Shown here piece after piece: positions 19,160 through 27,263 of a DNA stretch of 64,000 nt (position 1 is its first letter; each line of letters starts with the position of its first letter). Source of the stretch: Thioclava sediminum. Lineage in GTDB: Bacteria > Pseudomonadota > Alphaproteobacteria > Rhodobacterales > Rhodobacteraceae. The stretch is from NCBI RefSeq assembly GCF_002020355.1, contig NZ_MPZV01000002.1:806001-870000 (forward strand), written 5' to 3'. The position numbers and the translations under genes were made by a program. Below the pieces are notes generated by a model. It made no database searches. It was not told the origin of the DNA and saw only the letters and a program-made list of their open reading frames with translations.

Positions 19160-20149
19160 ATGACCTATTTCACCAAGTTCCTCGGCGCCGCGACCGCGCT
19201 CGCGCTCAGCGCCGGGGCCGCGCTGGCCGATCCCGCGATCATTTACGATCTGGGCGGCAAATACGACAAGAGCTTCAACGAGGCCGCCTTCAACGGCGCC
19301 AAGCGTTGGGCCGAAGAGACCGGCGGCTCCTACAAGGAACTGGAAATGCAGTCGGAAGCTCAGCGTGAGCAGGCCCTGCGCAAACTGGCCGAGTCGGGCG
19401 CCAACCCGATCGTGATGACCGGCTTCGCCTTCGGCGACACGCTCAACACCGTCGCTCCCGACTACCCCGACACCAAGTTCGCGATCGTCGACATGGTCGT
19501 CGACCAGCCCAACGTCGAGTCGATCGTCTTCAAGGAAGAGCAAGGCTCCTACCTCGTCGGCATGATGGCCGCGATGGCATCGAAAACCGGCACCGTCGGC
19601 TTCGTCGGCGGCATGGACATCCCGCTGATCCGCAAATTCGCCTGCGGTTACGTTCAGGGCGTGAAAGCCGTGAACCCCGACGCGAAAGTCATCCAGAACA
19701 TGACCGGCACCACCCCGGCGGCCTGGAACGACCCGGTGAAGGGCGGCGAGATCGCCAAGGCCCAGATCAGCCAGGGCGCGGACGTGATCTACGCAGCCGC
19801 TGGCGGCACCGGCATCGGCGTTCTGCAGGCAGCCGCAGATGGCGACGTCCTGTCGATCGGCGTGGACAGCAACCAGAACTACCTGCACCCGGGCAAGGTC
19901 CTGACCTCGATGCTCAAGCGCGTCGACAACGCCGTTTATGACGCGTTCTCGGCGGGCCCCGATCTGAAGCCGGGCATCAAGGTGATGGGTCTGGCCCAGA
20001 ACGGCGTCGGCGTCGCGATGGACGACAACAACAAGTCGCTCGTCACGCCCGAGATGGAAAAAGCGGTGGAGCAGGCGAAAGCCGACATCGCTTCGGGCAA
20101 GATCGAAGTGCATGACTACATGTCGGACGACAGCTGCCCGGTCGAGTGA
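19160..20149 (+). CDS. BMP-family nucleoside ABC transporter substrate-binding protein
   Basis: Periplasmic binding protein of 329 residues in the basic membrane protein (PnrA/Med-like) family, which binds nucleosides. The signal peptide MTYFTKFLGAATALALSAGAALA ends before DPAIIYD; there is no lipobox cysteine. The start of the mature part, DLGGKYDKSFNEAAFNGAKRW, is the family signature, and GADVIYAAAGGTGIGVLQAA is the ligand-side motif. GGGAG precedes the ATG. It is the first gene of a five-gene unit with one ATPase, two permeases and a purine nucleoside phosphorylase, which supports a nucleoside role. Confidence 0.9.
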   Translation: MTYFTKFLGAATALALSAGAALADPAIIYDLGGKYDKSFNEAAFNGAKRWAEETGGSYKELEMQSEAQREQALRKLAESGANPIVMTGFAFGDTLNTVAPDYPDTKFAIVDMVVDQPNVESIVFKEEQGSYLVGMMAAMASKTGTVGFVGGMDIPLIRKFACGYVQGVKAVNPDAKVIQNMTGTTPAAWNDPVKGGEIAKAQISQGADVIYAAAGGTGIGVLQAAADGDVLSIGVDSNQNYLHPGKVLTSMLKRVDNAVYDAFSAGPDLKPGIKVMGLAQNGVGVAMDDNNKSLVTPEMEKAVEQAKADIASGKIEVHDYMSDDSCPVE

Positions 20150-21831
20150 TGAGCACAACAGAGTCGAACAACGCGGGGCGGCAGGCAACTGCCGCCCTTG
20201 CCACTGAAAACGCCAGCGATGCGGCCGAAGCGGCCCACGCTGCCGCCACGCCCACGGGCGCGCCCGCGATCGAGCTGAAAGGCATCTCGAAAGCCTTCGG
20301 CACGGTGCAGGCCAACAAGGACATTTCGATCCGGGTCATGCCCGGCACGATCCACGGTATCATCGGCGAGAACGGCGCGGGGAAATCCACGCTGATGTCG
20401 ATCCTGTACGGCTTCTACAAGGCCGATGCGGGCGAGATCTGGATCAAGGGCAAGCACACCCATATCCCCGACAGCCAGGCCGCGATCAGCGCCGGCATCG
20501 GCATGGTCTTCCAGCATTTCAAGCTGGTGCAGAATTTCACCGTGCTCGAGAACATCATCCTTGGTGCCGAGGATGGCGCGCTGCTGCGCCCCTCGCTCTC
20601 CAAGGCCCGCAAGGAACTCAAGCGCCTCGCCGAGGAATACGAGCTCAACGTCGATCCCGACGAGAAGATCGAAGAGCTCTCCGTCGGCCACCAGCAGCGC
20701 GTGGAAATCCTCAAGGCGCTCTATCGTCAGGCGGATATCCTGATCCTCGACGAGCCGACGGGGGTGCTGACGCCCGCCGAGGCCGATCACCTCTTCCGCA
20801 TCCTCGATTTCCTCCGCAAGGAAGGAAAGACGATCATCCTGATCACCCACAAGCTGCGCGAGATCATGGAGATCACCGACACGGTCAGCGTGATGCGCCG
20901 CGGCGAGATGACGGCGACGGTGAAAACCGCCGAGACTTCGCCCGAGCAACTGGCCGAGTTGATGGTCGGCCGCAAGGTTCTGCTCAACGTCGACAAGACG
21001 CCTGCGCAGCCCGGCAAAACCGTGCTGGAGGTCGAGAACCTCCGCGTGAAGGACGAAGACGGGATCGAGCGCCTCAAGGGCATCAATCTCGAAATCCGCG
21101 CGGGCGAGATCCTCGGGATCGCGGGCGTGGCGGGCAACGGCCAGTCCGAATTGCTGGAAATCCTCGGCGGTTTCGCCAAGGGCACCGGCCACATCCGCAT
21201 CAACGGCGAAGAGATCGACCTCACGGGCAAGCATAGCGACGGCCAATCCCGCCGCCGCCGGGGCATCTCGCACGTTCCTGAGGACCGCCACAGCCTCGGG
21301 CTGATCCTCGATTTCGCCGCGTGGGAGAACATGGTCTTCGGCTATCACTCCGATCCCGCCTATCAGAAGAACCGCTTCGTGATGGACAATGCGGGGATCG
21401 TGGCCCACACGGCCGAGGCGATGGAACGCTTCGACGTGCGCCCGCCGATCCCGACCCTGCCCGCGAAAAGCTTCTCCGGCGGCAACCAGCAAAAAATTGT
21501 GCTGGCCCGCGAGATCGAACGGAATCCGGCGCTGCTGCTGGTGGGCCAACCCACGCGCGGCGTCGATATCGGCGCGATCGAATTCATCCACAAACGCATC
21601 ATCGAACTGCGCGACCAAGGCGCCGCGATCCTGCTGGTCTCGGTCGAGCTTGACGAGATCCGGGCGCTCTCGGACCGGGTCGCGGTCATGTTCGACGGGC
21701 AGGTCATGGGCATCGGCCCCGTCGAGACCGCCACGCAGACCGGCATGGGCTGCCTGATGGCGGGCATGGGCGGCGAGGACGTGCGCGGCATGGACGGCTG
21801 GACGATCGCCGCGCCCGAGGAGAGCCAATAA
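20149..21831 (+). CDS. Nucleoside ABC transporter ATP-binding protein (double ABC domain)
   Basis: ATPase of 560 residues with two fused ABC domains, as in the RbsA/NupA type. The first domain has Walker A IIGENGAGKSTLM, a signature reading LSVGHQQRVEI and Walker B ILILDEPTGVLTP. The second has a degenerate Walker A (GVAGNGQSELL, without the GKS lysine), signature SFSGGNQQKIVLARE and LVGQPTRGVDIG, so one site is probably non-hydrolytic, as is usual in this family. The first 35 residues are a low-complexity Ala-rich extension. The ATG at 20149 overlaps the upstream stop. Confidence 0.9.
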   Translation: MSTTESNNAGRQATAALATENASDAAEAAHAAATPTGAPAIELKGISKAFGTVQANKDISIRVMPGTIHGIIGENGAGKSTLMSILYGFYKADAGEIWIKGKHTHIPDSQAAISAGIGMVFQHFKLVQNFTVLENIILGAEDGALLRPSLSKARKELKRLAEEYELNVDPDEKIEELSVGHQQRVEILKALYRQADILILDEPTGVLTPAEADHLFRILDFLRKEGKTIILITHKLREIMEITDTVSVMRRGEMTATVKTAETSPEQLAELMVGRKVLLNVDKTPAQPGKTVLEVENLRVKDEDGIERLKGINLEIRAGEILGIAGVAGNGQSELLEILGGFAKGTGHIRINGEEIDLTGKHSDGQSRRRRGISHVPEDRHSLGLILDFAAWENMVFGYHSDPAYQKNRFVMDNAGIVAHTAEAMERFDVRPPIPTLPAKSFSGGNQQKIVLAREIERNPALLLVGQPTRGVDIGAIEFIHKRIIELRDQGAAILLVSVELDEIRALSDRVAVMFDGQVMGIGPVETATQTGMGCLMAGMGGEDVRGMDGWTIAAPEESQ

Positions 21832-22928
21832 TGGAAAAGACACCGAAATGGGTCGATGTGGCCCTGATTCCGCTCCTCAACCTGCTGATCGCTTTCGTGA
21901 TCTCGGGGATCGTGGTGCTGCTAATCGGCGAAGACCCGATCAAGGCGATCAAGGTCATGGTCTCGGGCGCGCTCGGCTCGCCCTATGGCTGGGGCTACAC
22001 GCTCTATTACGCGACCAACTTCATCTTCACCGGCCTCGCGGTCGCGGTCGCCTATCACGCCAGCCAGTTCAATATCGGCGGCGAGGGTCAGGCGACGCTC
22101 GGCGGTCTGGGCGTGGCGCTGGTGCTGCTGGCCTTCCCGTGGCCGCATTGGACCATCGCACTGATCGCAGCGATGGCGGGCGGCGCGATTTTCGGCGCGG
22201 CTTGGGCGGCGATCCCGGCCTATCTGCAAGCCAAGCGCGGCAGCCATATCGTGATCACAACGATCATGTTCAACTTCATCGGCGCGGCGGTGCTGAACTA
22301 CATGCTGGTCAACGTGCTGCGTCCGCGCGGCTCGATGGACCCGGCCACCGCGCGCTTCGGCGCGTCGACACATCTGCCGACCTTCCATGACTTCCCGCTC
22401 GTCGGTCAGTTCTTCTCGAAATCGGTCCCGGCGAACGTGTCCTTCTTCGTGGCGATCCTCGCCTGCTACCTCGTCTGGGTGCTGATCTGGCGCACCAAGC
22501 TGGGCTTCGAGATCCGCGCCTTCGGGCGGTCGGAGTCGGCGGCGCGCTATGCTGGCATCTCGCCGGTGAAAATCGTGATGGCGGCGATGCTGATCTCGGG
22601 CGGCCTCGCCGGTCTGATGGCGATCAACAACGTGATGGGCGAGGCGCATCGCCTCGTGCTCAACTCGGTCGAGGGCGCGGGCTTCATCGGGATCGCGGTC
22701 GCACTGATGGGCCGCAACCACCCGTTCGGCGTGTTCCTCGCGGCACTTCTCTTCGGCTTCCTCTACCAGGGCGGCGGCGAGCTGGCGCTGGAAACCACGA
22801 TCCCGCGCGAGCTGATCACCGTGATCCAGGCGCTCGTGATCCTGTTCACCGGGGCCTTCGACAACATGCTGCGCGCACCGATCGAGAGCTTCTTCGTCGC
22901 GCGCGCCAACGCCCGGAAGGAGGCCTGA
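21831..22928 (+). CDS. Nucleoside ABC transporter permease 1
   Basis: Membrane protein of 365 residues with about eight to ten hydrophobic segments, in the BPD_transp_2 (branched-chain/nucleoside) permease family. It has the motif FNIGGEGQATLGGLG near residue 80 and RAFGRSESAARYAGISP near 230, the cytoplasmic coupling region. Its ATG overlaps the ATPase stop (TAATG). Pairs with the next gene to form the transmembrane channel. Confidence 0.9.
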   Translation: MEKTPKWVDVALIPLLNLLIAFVISGIVVLLIGEDPIKAIKVMVSGALGSPYGWGYTLYYATNFIFTGLAVAVAYHASQFNIGGEGQATLGGLGVALVLLAFPWPHWTIALIAAMAGGAIFGAAWAAIPAYLQAKRGSHIVITTIMFNFIGAAVLNYMLVNVLRPRGSMDPATARFGASTHLPTFHDFPLVGQFFSKSVPANVSFFVAILACYLVWVLIWRTKLGFEIRAFGRSESAARYAGISPVKIVMAAMLISGGLAGLMAINNVMGEAHRLVLNSVEGAGFIGIAVALMGRNHPFGVFLAALLFGFLYQGGGELALETTIPRELITVIQALVILFTGAFDNMLRAPIESFFVARANARKEA

Positions 22929-22929
22929 G

Positions 22930-23895
22930 ATGGATTTCGGAACGATCATCGAAATTCTCGATAGCGCCGTTCGCCTCGGCACGCCGCTGCTGCTCGCCTG
23001 CCTCGCAGGTCTGTTCTCGGAACGCGCGGGCATCTTCGACATCGGCCTCGAGGGCAAGATGCTGATGGCCGCCTTCTTCTCCGGTGCGGTCGCGGCGGTG
23101 ACGGGCAATGCGTGGCTTGGCCTTCTCGCAGGCGTCGGAGGCTCGATGAGCCTCGCCTTCGTGCATGGCCTCGCCTCGATCACCTTCCGCGGCAATCAGC
23201 TGATTTCCGGCGTCGCGGTAAACTTCCTTGCCTCGGGCTTTACCGTTCTGATCGCGCAAAGCTGGTTCCATCAGGGTGGCCGCACGCCGCAACTCTCGGG
23301 CAACGGGCGCTTCGATCCGATCACCCTGCCCGGCGCTGAGGCGGTGCAGGATGTGCCCTTCCTCGGTCCGATCTACTCGAACCTGATCTCTGGCCACTCG
23401 ATCCTCGTCTATGTCGCCTTCGCGATGGTGCCGATCACTTGGTGGGTGCTGTTCCGCACCCGCTTCGGCCTGCGCCTGCGCGCCGTGGGCGAGAACCCGG
23501 AATCGGTCGACACCGCAGGCATCTCGGTCATCCGGATGCGCTACACCGCCGTCGCCATCACTGGCGTTCTTGCAGGTCTGGGCGGCGTCTATCTGGCAAC
23601 CGGCCTTGCGGCTGGCTTCGTGAAGGAAATGACGGCCGGGCGCGGCTATATCGCTCTCGCGGCTCTGATTTTCGCGAAATGGCGGCCGGTTCCGGCACTT
23701 GGGGCGACGATGCTGTTCGGCCTGCTGGAGGCGATCTCGAACCGCTATCCGAATATCGATCTGGGCGTCGTGACCCTACCGATCCAGTTCATGCAGGCGG
23801 TGCCCTACATCCTCACCGTGATCATCCTCGCGGGTTTCATCGGCAAGGCGATCCCGCCGCGTGCAGGGGGGCAGCCCTATGTCAAAGAGCGCTGA
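22930..23895 (+). CDS. Nucleoside ABC transporter permease 2
   Basis: Second BPD_transp_2 permease, 321 residues, with the family motif GIFDIGLEGKMLMAAF and the coupling loop LRAVGENPESVDTAGISVIRMRY. AAGGAGG at 22917-22923 lies in the end of the previous gene. Its 3' end overlaps the phosphorylase start by 17 bases. Confidence 0.9.
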   Translation: MDFGTIIEILDSAVRLGTPLLLACLAGLFSERAGIFDIGLEGKMLMAAFFSGAVAAVTGNAWLGLLAGVGGSMSLAFVHGLASITFRGNQLISGVAVNFLASGFTVLIAQSWFHQGGRTPQLSGNGRFDPITLPGAEAVQDVPFLGPIYSNLISGHSILVYVAFAMVPITWWVLFRTRFGLRLRAVGENPESVDTAGISVIRMRYTAVAITGVLAGLGGVYLATGLAAGFVKEMTAGRGYIALAALIFAKWRPVPALGATMLFGLLEAISNRYPNIDLGVVTLPIQFMQAVPYILTVIILAGFIGKAIPPRAGGQPYVKER

Positions 23896-24679
23896 TCTCG
23901 CGCAACTGATCCGCGAACGCGCGGGCGACGAGGCCCCGCGCCTCGGCCTGATCCTCGGCTCCGGCCTCGGCCATCTGGCCGAGGAGGTCGAGGGCGTGGC
24001 GATCCCCTATTCGGAGCTTCCGGGCTTTCCCCATGCAGGCGTCTCGGGGCACAATCCGAAGCTTGTGATCGGCACGCTCGAAGGCGTCCGCGTCGCGGTC
24101 TTCGGCGGTCGGGTTCACTATTATGAACACGGCAACCCCGCCGAGATGCGCCTGCCGCTGGAGATCCTCAAGGAGCTTGGCTGCGAGAGCCTGCTGCTGA
24201 CCAATGCGGCCGGCAGCCTGCGCGAGGACATCCAGCCCGGCGGGCTGATGATGCTGAACGATCACATCAACTTCTCGGGCAACAATCCCCTGATCGGCGA
24301 GCCCTCGGATGCGCGTTTCGTGCCGCTGACCGAGGCGCATGATCCGGACATCCGCGCCGGGCTCAAAGCCGCCGCCAAGGCCGAAGGGATCGAACTGCCC
24401 GAAGGGGTCTATTGCTGGTTCTCCGGCCCGACCTTCGAAACCCCCGCCGAAATCCGCGCCGCGAAAGTCTTCGGCGCCGATGCGGTGGGCATGTCGACCG
24501 TGCCGGAAGTGATCCTTGCGCGCTTCCTCGGGCTGCGCGTGGCCGCCGTCTCCGTCATCACCAATATGGGGGCGGGCATGGCACAGGAGAATATCAGCCA
24601 CGAGCAGACCAAGGCGATCGCGCCCATGGGCGCGGCCAAGCTCGAACAGGTTTTGCGACGATATCTGCAACAGTTGTAA
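23879..24679 (+). CDS. Purine nucleoside phosphorylase, trimeric type
   Basis: Phosphorolytic enzyme that splits purine nucleosides to base and (deoxy)ribose-1-phosphate. The 266-residue protein shows the family phosphate loop LILGSGLGHLAEEV, FGGRVHYYEHGNP, LLLTNAAGSL and the downstream GADAVGMSTVPEVILARF. A run of G residues ahead of the ATG at 23879 acts as the ribosome-binding site, inside the end of the permease gene. Being the last gene of the BMP transporter operon, it likely feeds imported purine nucleosides into salvage. XapA-like or PunA-like substrate range cannot be told apart by eye. Confidence 0.9.
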   Translation: MSKSADLAQLIRERAGDEAPRLGLILGSGLGHLAEEVEGVAIPYSELPGFPHAGVSGHNPKLVIGTLEGVRVAVFGGRVHYYEHGNPAEMRLPLEILKELGCESLLLTNAAGSLREDIQPGGLMMLNDHINFSGNNPLIGEPSDARFVPLTEAHDPDIRAGLKAAAKAEGIELPEGVYCWFSGPTFETPAEIRAAKVFGADAVGMSTVPEVILARFLGLRVAAVSVITNMGAGMAQENISHEQTKAIAPMGAAKLEQVLRRYLQQL

Positions 24680-24700
24680 CCCCGCGGCACGGCGGGGTTT
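24678..24700 (+). terminator. Probable terminator after the nucleoside operon
   Basis: AACCCCGC (24678-24685) pairs with GCGGGGTT (24692-24699) over a 6-base loop. The T-run is short (TTTGACTT), so efficiency may be moderate. Confidence 0.6.
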
Positions 24701-24757
24701 GACTTCGCCTGCCCTTCGGGGACACTAACGATGCAACCTCCTCAGCGGGTGCAGTTC

Positions 24758-25675
24758 ATGCAGATCTACCTGCCCATCGCCGAAGTCTCGGTCAATATCT
24801 TCACCCTGCTGGGGCTCGGCGGCATCGTTGGGCTGCTCTCGGGCCTGTTCGGCGTGGGCGGCGGCTTCCTGATCACCCCGCTTCTGTTCTTCATCGGCAT
24901 CCCGCCTTCCGTCGCCGTGGCGACCGGCGCGAACCAGGTCGTCGCCTCGTCTGTGTCGGGCGTTCTGGCGCAGCTCAAGCGCAAGGCGGTCGACATCCCG
25001 ATGGGGCTCGTGCTGCTGGTGGGCGGCCTGCTCGGCTCGGCCAGCGGCATCTACGTCTTCAACCTGCTGACCGAGCTGGGCCAGATCGACCTCGCGGTGC
25101 AGCTTTGCTACGTCGTCTTCCTCGGCCTGATCGGCCTTCTGATGCTGCAAGAGGGCATCCGCACCATCCAAAAGCAGCGCAAGGGCGGTGGCGTGCGCAA
25201 GAAGCGCGTTCAGCACACCTGGGTCCACAAGCTGCCCTTCAAGTTCAAGTTCCGCGCCTCGGGCCTCTATATCTCGGTGATCCCGCCGCTGCTGGTCGGG
25301 GTCGCGGTCGGTATCCTCGCGGCGATCATGGGCGTCGGCGGCGGCTTCATCATGGTCCCGGCGATGATCTATCTGCTGAACATGCCGACCAAGGTCGTGA
25401 TCGGCACCTCGCTGTTCCAGATCCTGTTCGTCTCGGCCTTCACCACGCTGATGCACGCGATCACCAACCAGACGGTCGACGTGATGCTGGCGCTCCTGCT
25501 GATCGTCGGCGGCGTGATCGGCGCGCAGATCGGCTCGCGTCTCGGCGCGCGCCTCAAGGCAGAACAGCTGCGCATTCTGCTGGCGCTTCTCGTGATCATC
25601 GTCGCGGGCAAGCTCGGCCTCGACCTCGTGCTTCATCCGAGCAACCTCTACTCCATCGCGACGGGGGGCGAATGA
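24758..25675 (+). CDS. TauE/SafE-type sulfite (anion) exporter family membrane protein
   Basis: Integral membrane protein of 305 residues with about eight hydrophobic segments and the two repeated glycine-rich family motifs, GLLSGLFGVGGGFLITPLL near the N-terminus and AAIMGVGGGFIMVPAMIYLL in the second half. Family members move sulfite, sulfoacetate or related anions. The start is placed at MQIYLPIAEVSVN (24758), the form I expect for relatives; an ATG at 24731 would add nine residues. It overlaps the TIGR02186 gene by one base, so the pair is probably a functional unit. Confidence 0.82.
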   Translation: MQIYLPIAEVSVNIFTLLGLGGIVGLLSGLFGVGGGFLITPLLFFIGIPPSVAVATGANQVVASSVSGVLAQLKRKAVDIPMGLVLLVGGLLGSASGIYVFNLLTELGQIDLAVQLCYVVFLGLIGLLMLQEGIRTIQKQRKGGGVRKKRVQHTWVHKLPFKFKFRASGLYISVIPPLLVGVAVGILAAIMGVGGGFIMVPAMIYLLNMPTKVVIGTSLFQILFVSAFTTLMHAITNQTVDVMLALLLIVGGVIGAQIGSRLGARLKAEQLRILLALLVIIVAGKLGLDLVLHPSNLYSIATGGE

Positions 25676-26499
25676 TGATCCGTGCCGCCCTCCTCGCCAT
25701 CGGCCTCTGCGCTGTCGCCCTGCCCGCGCTGGCGCAGGACCAACAGGTTCTGCCCGCGCGTCCGGGAATGCCGATCACCAATCGCCCCGAACCTGACGAG
25801 CAGATCGTGGCAGGCCTCAGCCGCGACAATATCGGGATCACGACCTCCTTCGACGGCAGCCAGATCCTGATCTACGGCGCCATCAAACGCGAGAAGCCGG
25901 AGCCCGAAGGGCAGAAACTGGCGGTGATCGTGACGCTCGAAGGGCCGCTCGGCCCGGTCACCATCCGCAAGAAATCGCGTGAATTCGGGATCTGGGTGAA
26001 CACGGCTTCGGTCGGCGTCGCCGCAGCCCCCAGCTATTACGCCGTCGCCACCTCCAGCCCGCTCGGCGATATCCTCGATCGGCGCACCGACACCCAGCAG
26101 CGGATCTCGATTCCGCTCGCGATGCGCGCTTTCTCCGGTCCGATCACAGTCGACGATTCGATCCCCTTCACCGAAGCGCTCGTCGATATCCGAAAGGAAC
26201 AGGGGCTCTACAAACTCGAGACCGGCGGCGTGCATATCGTGGACAACACGCTGTTCCGCGCCGATTTCGCGCTGCCTGCGAACCTCACCGAGGGCGATTA
26301 CAAGACGCGTATCTTCCTGCTGCGCGACGGCAAACTGGTGGACAAATACCAATCCGCAATCGAGGTGCGTAAAGTCGGGTTGGAGCGCTGGCTCTACACG
26401 CTCGCGCATGAGAATGCGGCGCTCTACGGGCTCTTGTCACTCGCGCTTGCGGTCTTCGCTGGCTGGGCCGCCGCCGCGATCTTCCGCTTCGTGCGTTAA
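25675..26499 (+). CDS. TIGR02186 / alphaproteobacterial TM protein
   Basis: Protein of 274 residues with a signal peptide (MIRAALLAIGLCAVALPALAQ), a large periplasmic beta-rich region and a C-terminal membrane helix (LYGLLSLALAVFAGWAAAAIF). This is the layout of the TIGR02186/Alph_Pro_TM family, seen mainly in alphaproteobacteria and usually beside a TauE-like exporter. Six G residues at 25663-25668 lie 6 bases ahead of the ATG at 25675. Role unproven; the pairing suggests a periplasmic partner of the exporter. The 3' end overlaps the convergent SDR gene by 4 bases. Confidence 0.8.
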   Translation: MIRAALLAIGLCAVALPALAQDQQVLPARPGMPITNRPEPDEQIVAGLSRDNIGITTSFDGSQILIYGAIKREKPEPEGQKLAVIVTLEGPLGPVTIRKKSREFGIWVNTASVGVAAAPSYYAVATSSPLGDILDRRTDTQQRISIPLAMRAFSGPITVDDSIPFTEALVDIRKEQGLYKLETGGVHIVDNTLFRADFALPANLTEGDYKTRIFLLRDGKLVDKYQSAIEVRKVGLERWLYTLAHENAALYGLLSLALAVFAGWAAAAIFRFVR

Positions 26500-27212
26500 C
26501 CGCGCCCGACGAAGGGCATCGCGCTCGCCATCACCGTCATGTTGAGCACATTCGCCTCAAGCGGCAACGAGGCCATATGCAGCACCGAACGCGCGACATT
26601 GGCCACGTCCATCGTGGGCTCTGCCGTCTTGGTCGCCGCCGCATCCATATTCGCCAGCAACCCCGTGCGCGCGTTGCCGACGTCGATCTGCCCGCAGGCG
26701 ATGTCGAAATCGCGCCCATCCAGCGCGATCTGCTTGGTCATGCCGTTGATCGCGTGTTTCGTCGTCGTATAGGCGAGCGATTTTGCGCGCGGCACCTGCC
26801 CCGAGATCGAGCCGTTATTGATGATCCGCCCGCCGCGCGGCGTCTGCTTGCGCATCTGCGCGAAAGCGGCGCGGGCGCAGAGAAACATCCCCGTCAGGTT
26901 CACCGCGATACAGGCATCCCAATCCTCCAGCGTGACCTCGTCGGGCAAGGCCGCAGGCGGGAACATCCCGGCATTGTTGAACAGCAAGTCGATCCGCCCG
27001 AACTTCGCGACGACCTCGGCAAAGGCGCGCTCCACCGCTGCCGCATCGCTCACATCGCAGGCCGCGGCCAGCCCGTCGCCTTGCGCGGCGACCTCCGCCA
27101 ACTTGTCCTCCGAGCGCGCCAGACAGGCGACCTGCCAGCCCTCGGCCAGCGCGGCCTCTGCCACCGCGCGCCCGATCCCGGCGCTCGCCCCGGTCACCAC
27201 CATCACGCCCAT
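26496..27212 (-). CDS. SDR family oxidoreductase
   Basis: Short-chain dehydrogenase of 238 residues: cofactor loop VVTGASAGIGRAV, NNAG motif in LLFNNAGMFP, catalytic Ser in NNGSISG and YTTTK for the Tyr/Lys pair. CLARSED after beta-2 suggests NADP(H), by inference. GGAGGGG five bases ahead fixes the ATG at 27212 and excludes the longer reading to 27239, which runs into the repeat. Substrate unknown. It follows the RecD-like helicase on the same strand with one dispersed repeat between them. Confidence 0.85.
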   Translation of the reverse strand: MGVMVVTGASAGIGRAVAEAALAEGWQVACLARSEDKLAEVAAQGDGLAAACDVSDAAAVERAFAEVVAKFGRIDLLFNNAGMFPPAALPDEVTLEDWDACIAVNLTGMFLCARAAFAQMRKQTPRGGRIINNGSISGQVPRAKSLAYTTTKHAINGMTKQIALDGRDFDIACGQIDVGNARTGLLANMDAAATKTAEPTMDVANVARSVLHMASLPLEANVLNMTVMASAMPFVGRG

Positions 27213-27236
27213 CTTCGCCCCTCCTTCGCCTTGGCT

Positions 27237-27259
27237 CAAATATCCCCGCCGGAGGCTCC
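27237..27259 (+). repeat. Left arm of a perfect 23-bp inverted repeat flanking the helicase gene (AAATATCCC family, copy 2)
   Basis: The sequence opens CAAATATCCCCGCC and continues GGAGGCTCC. It is identical, base for base over 23 nt, to the reverse complement of 28881-28903. It shares the AAATATCCC box with copies at 6982, 53212 and 53417 but has a different hairpin (GCC-gga-GGC). Confidence 0.75.
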
Positions 27260-27263
27260 TGCC

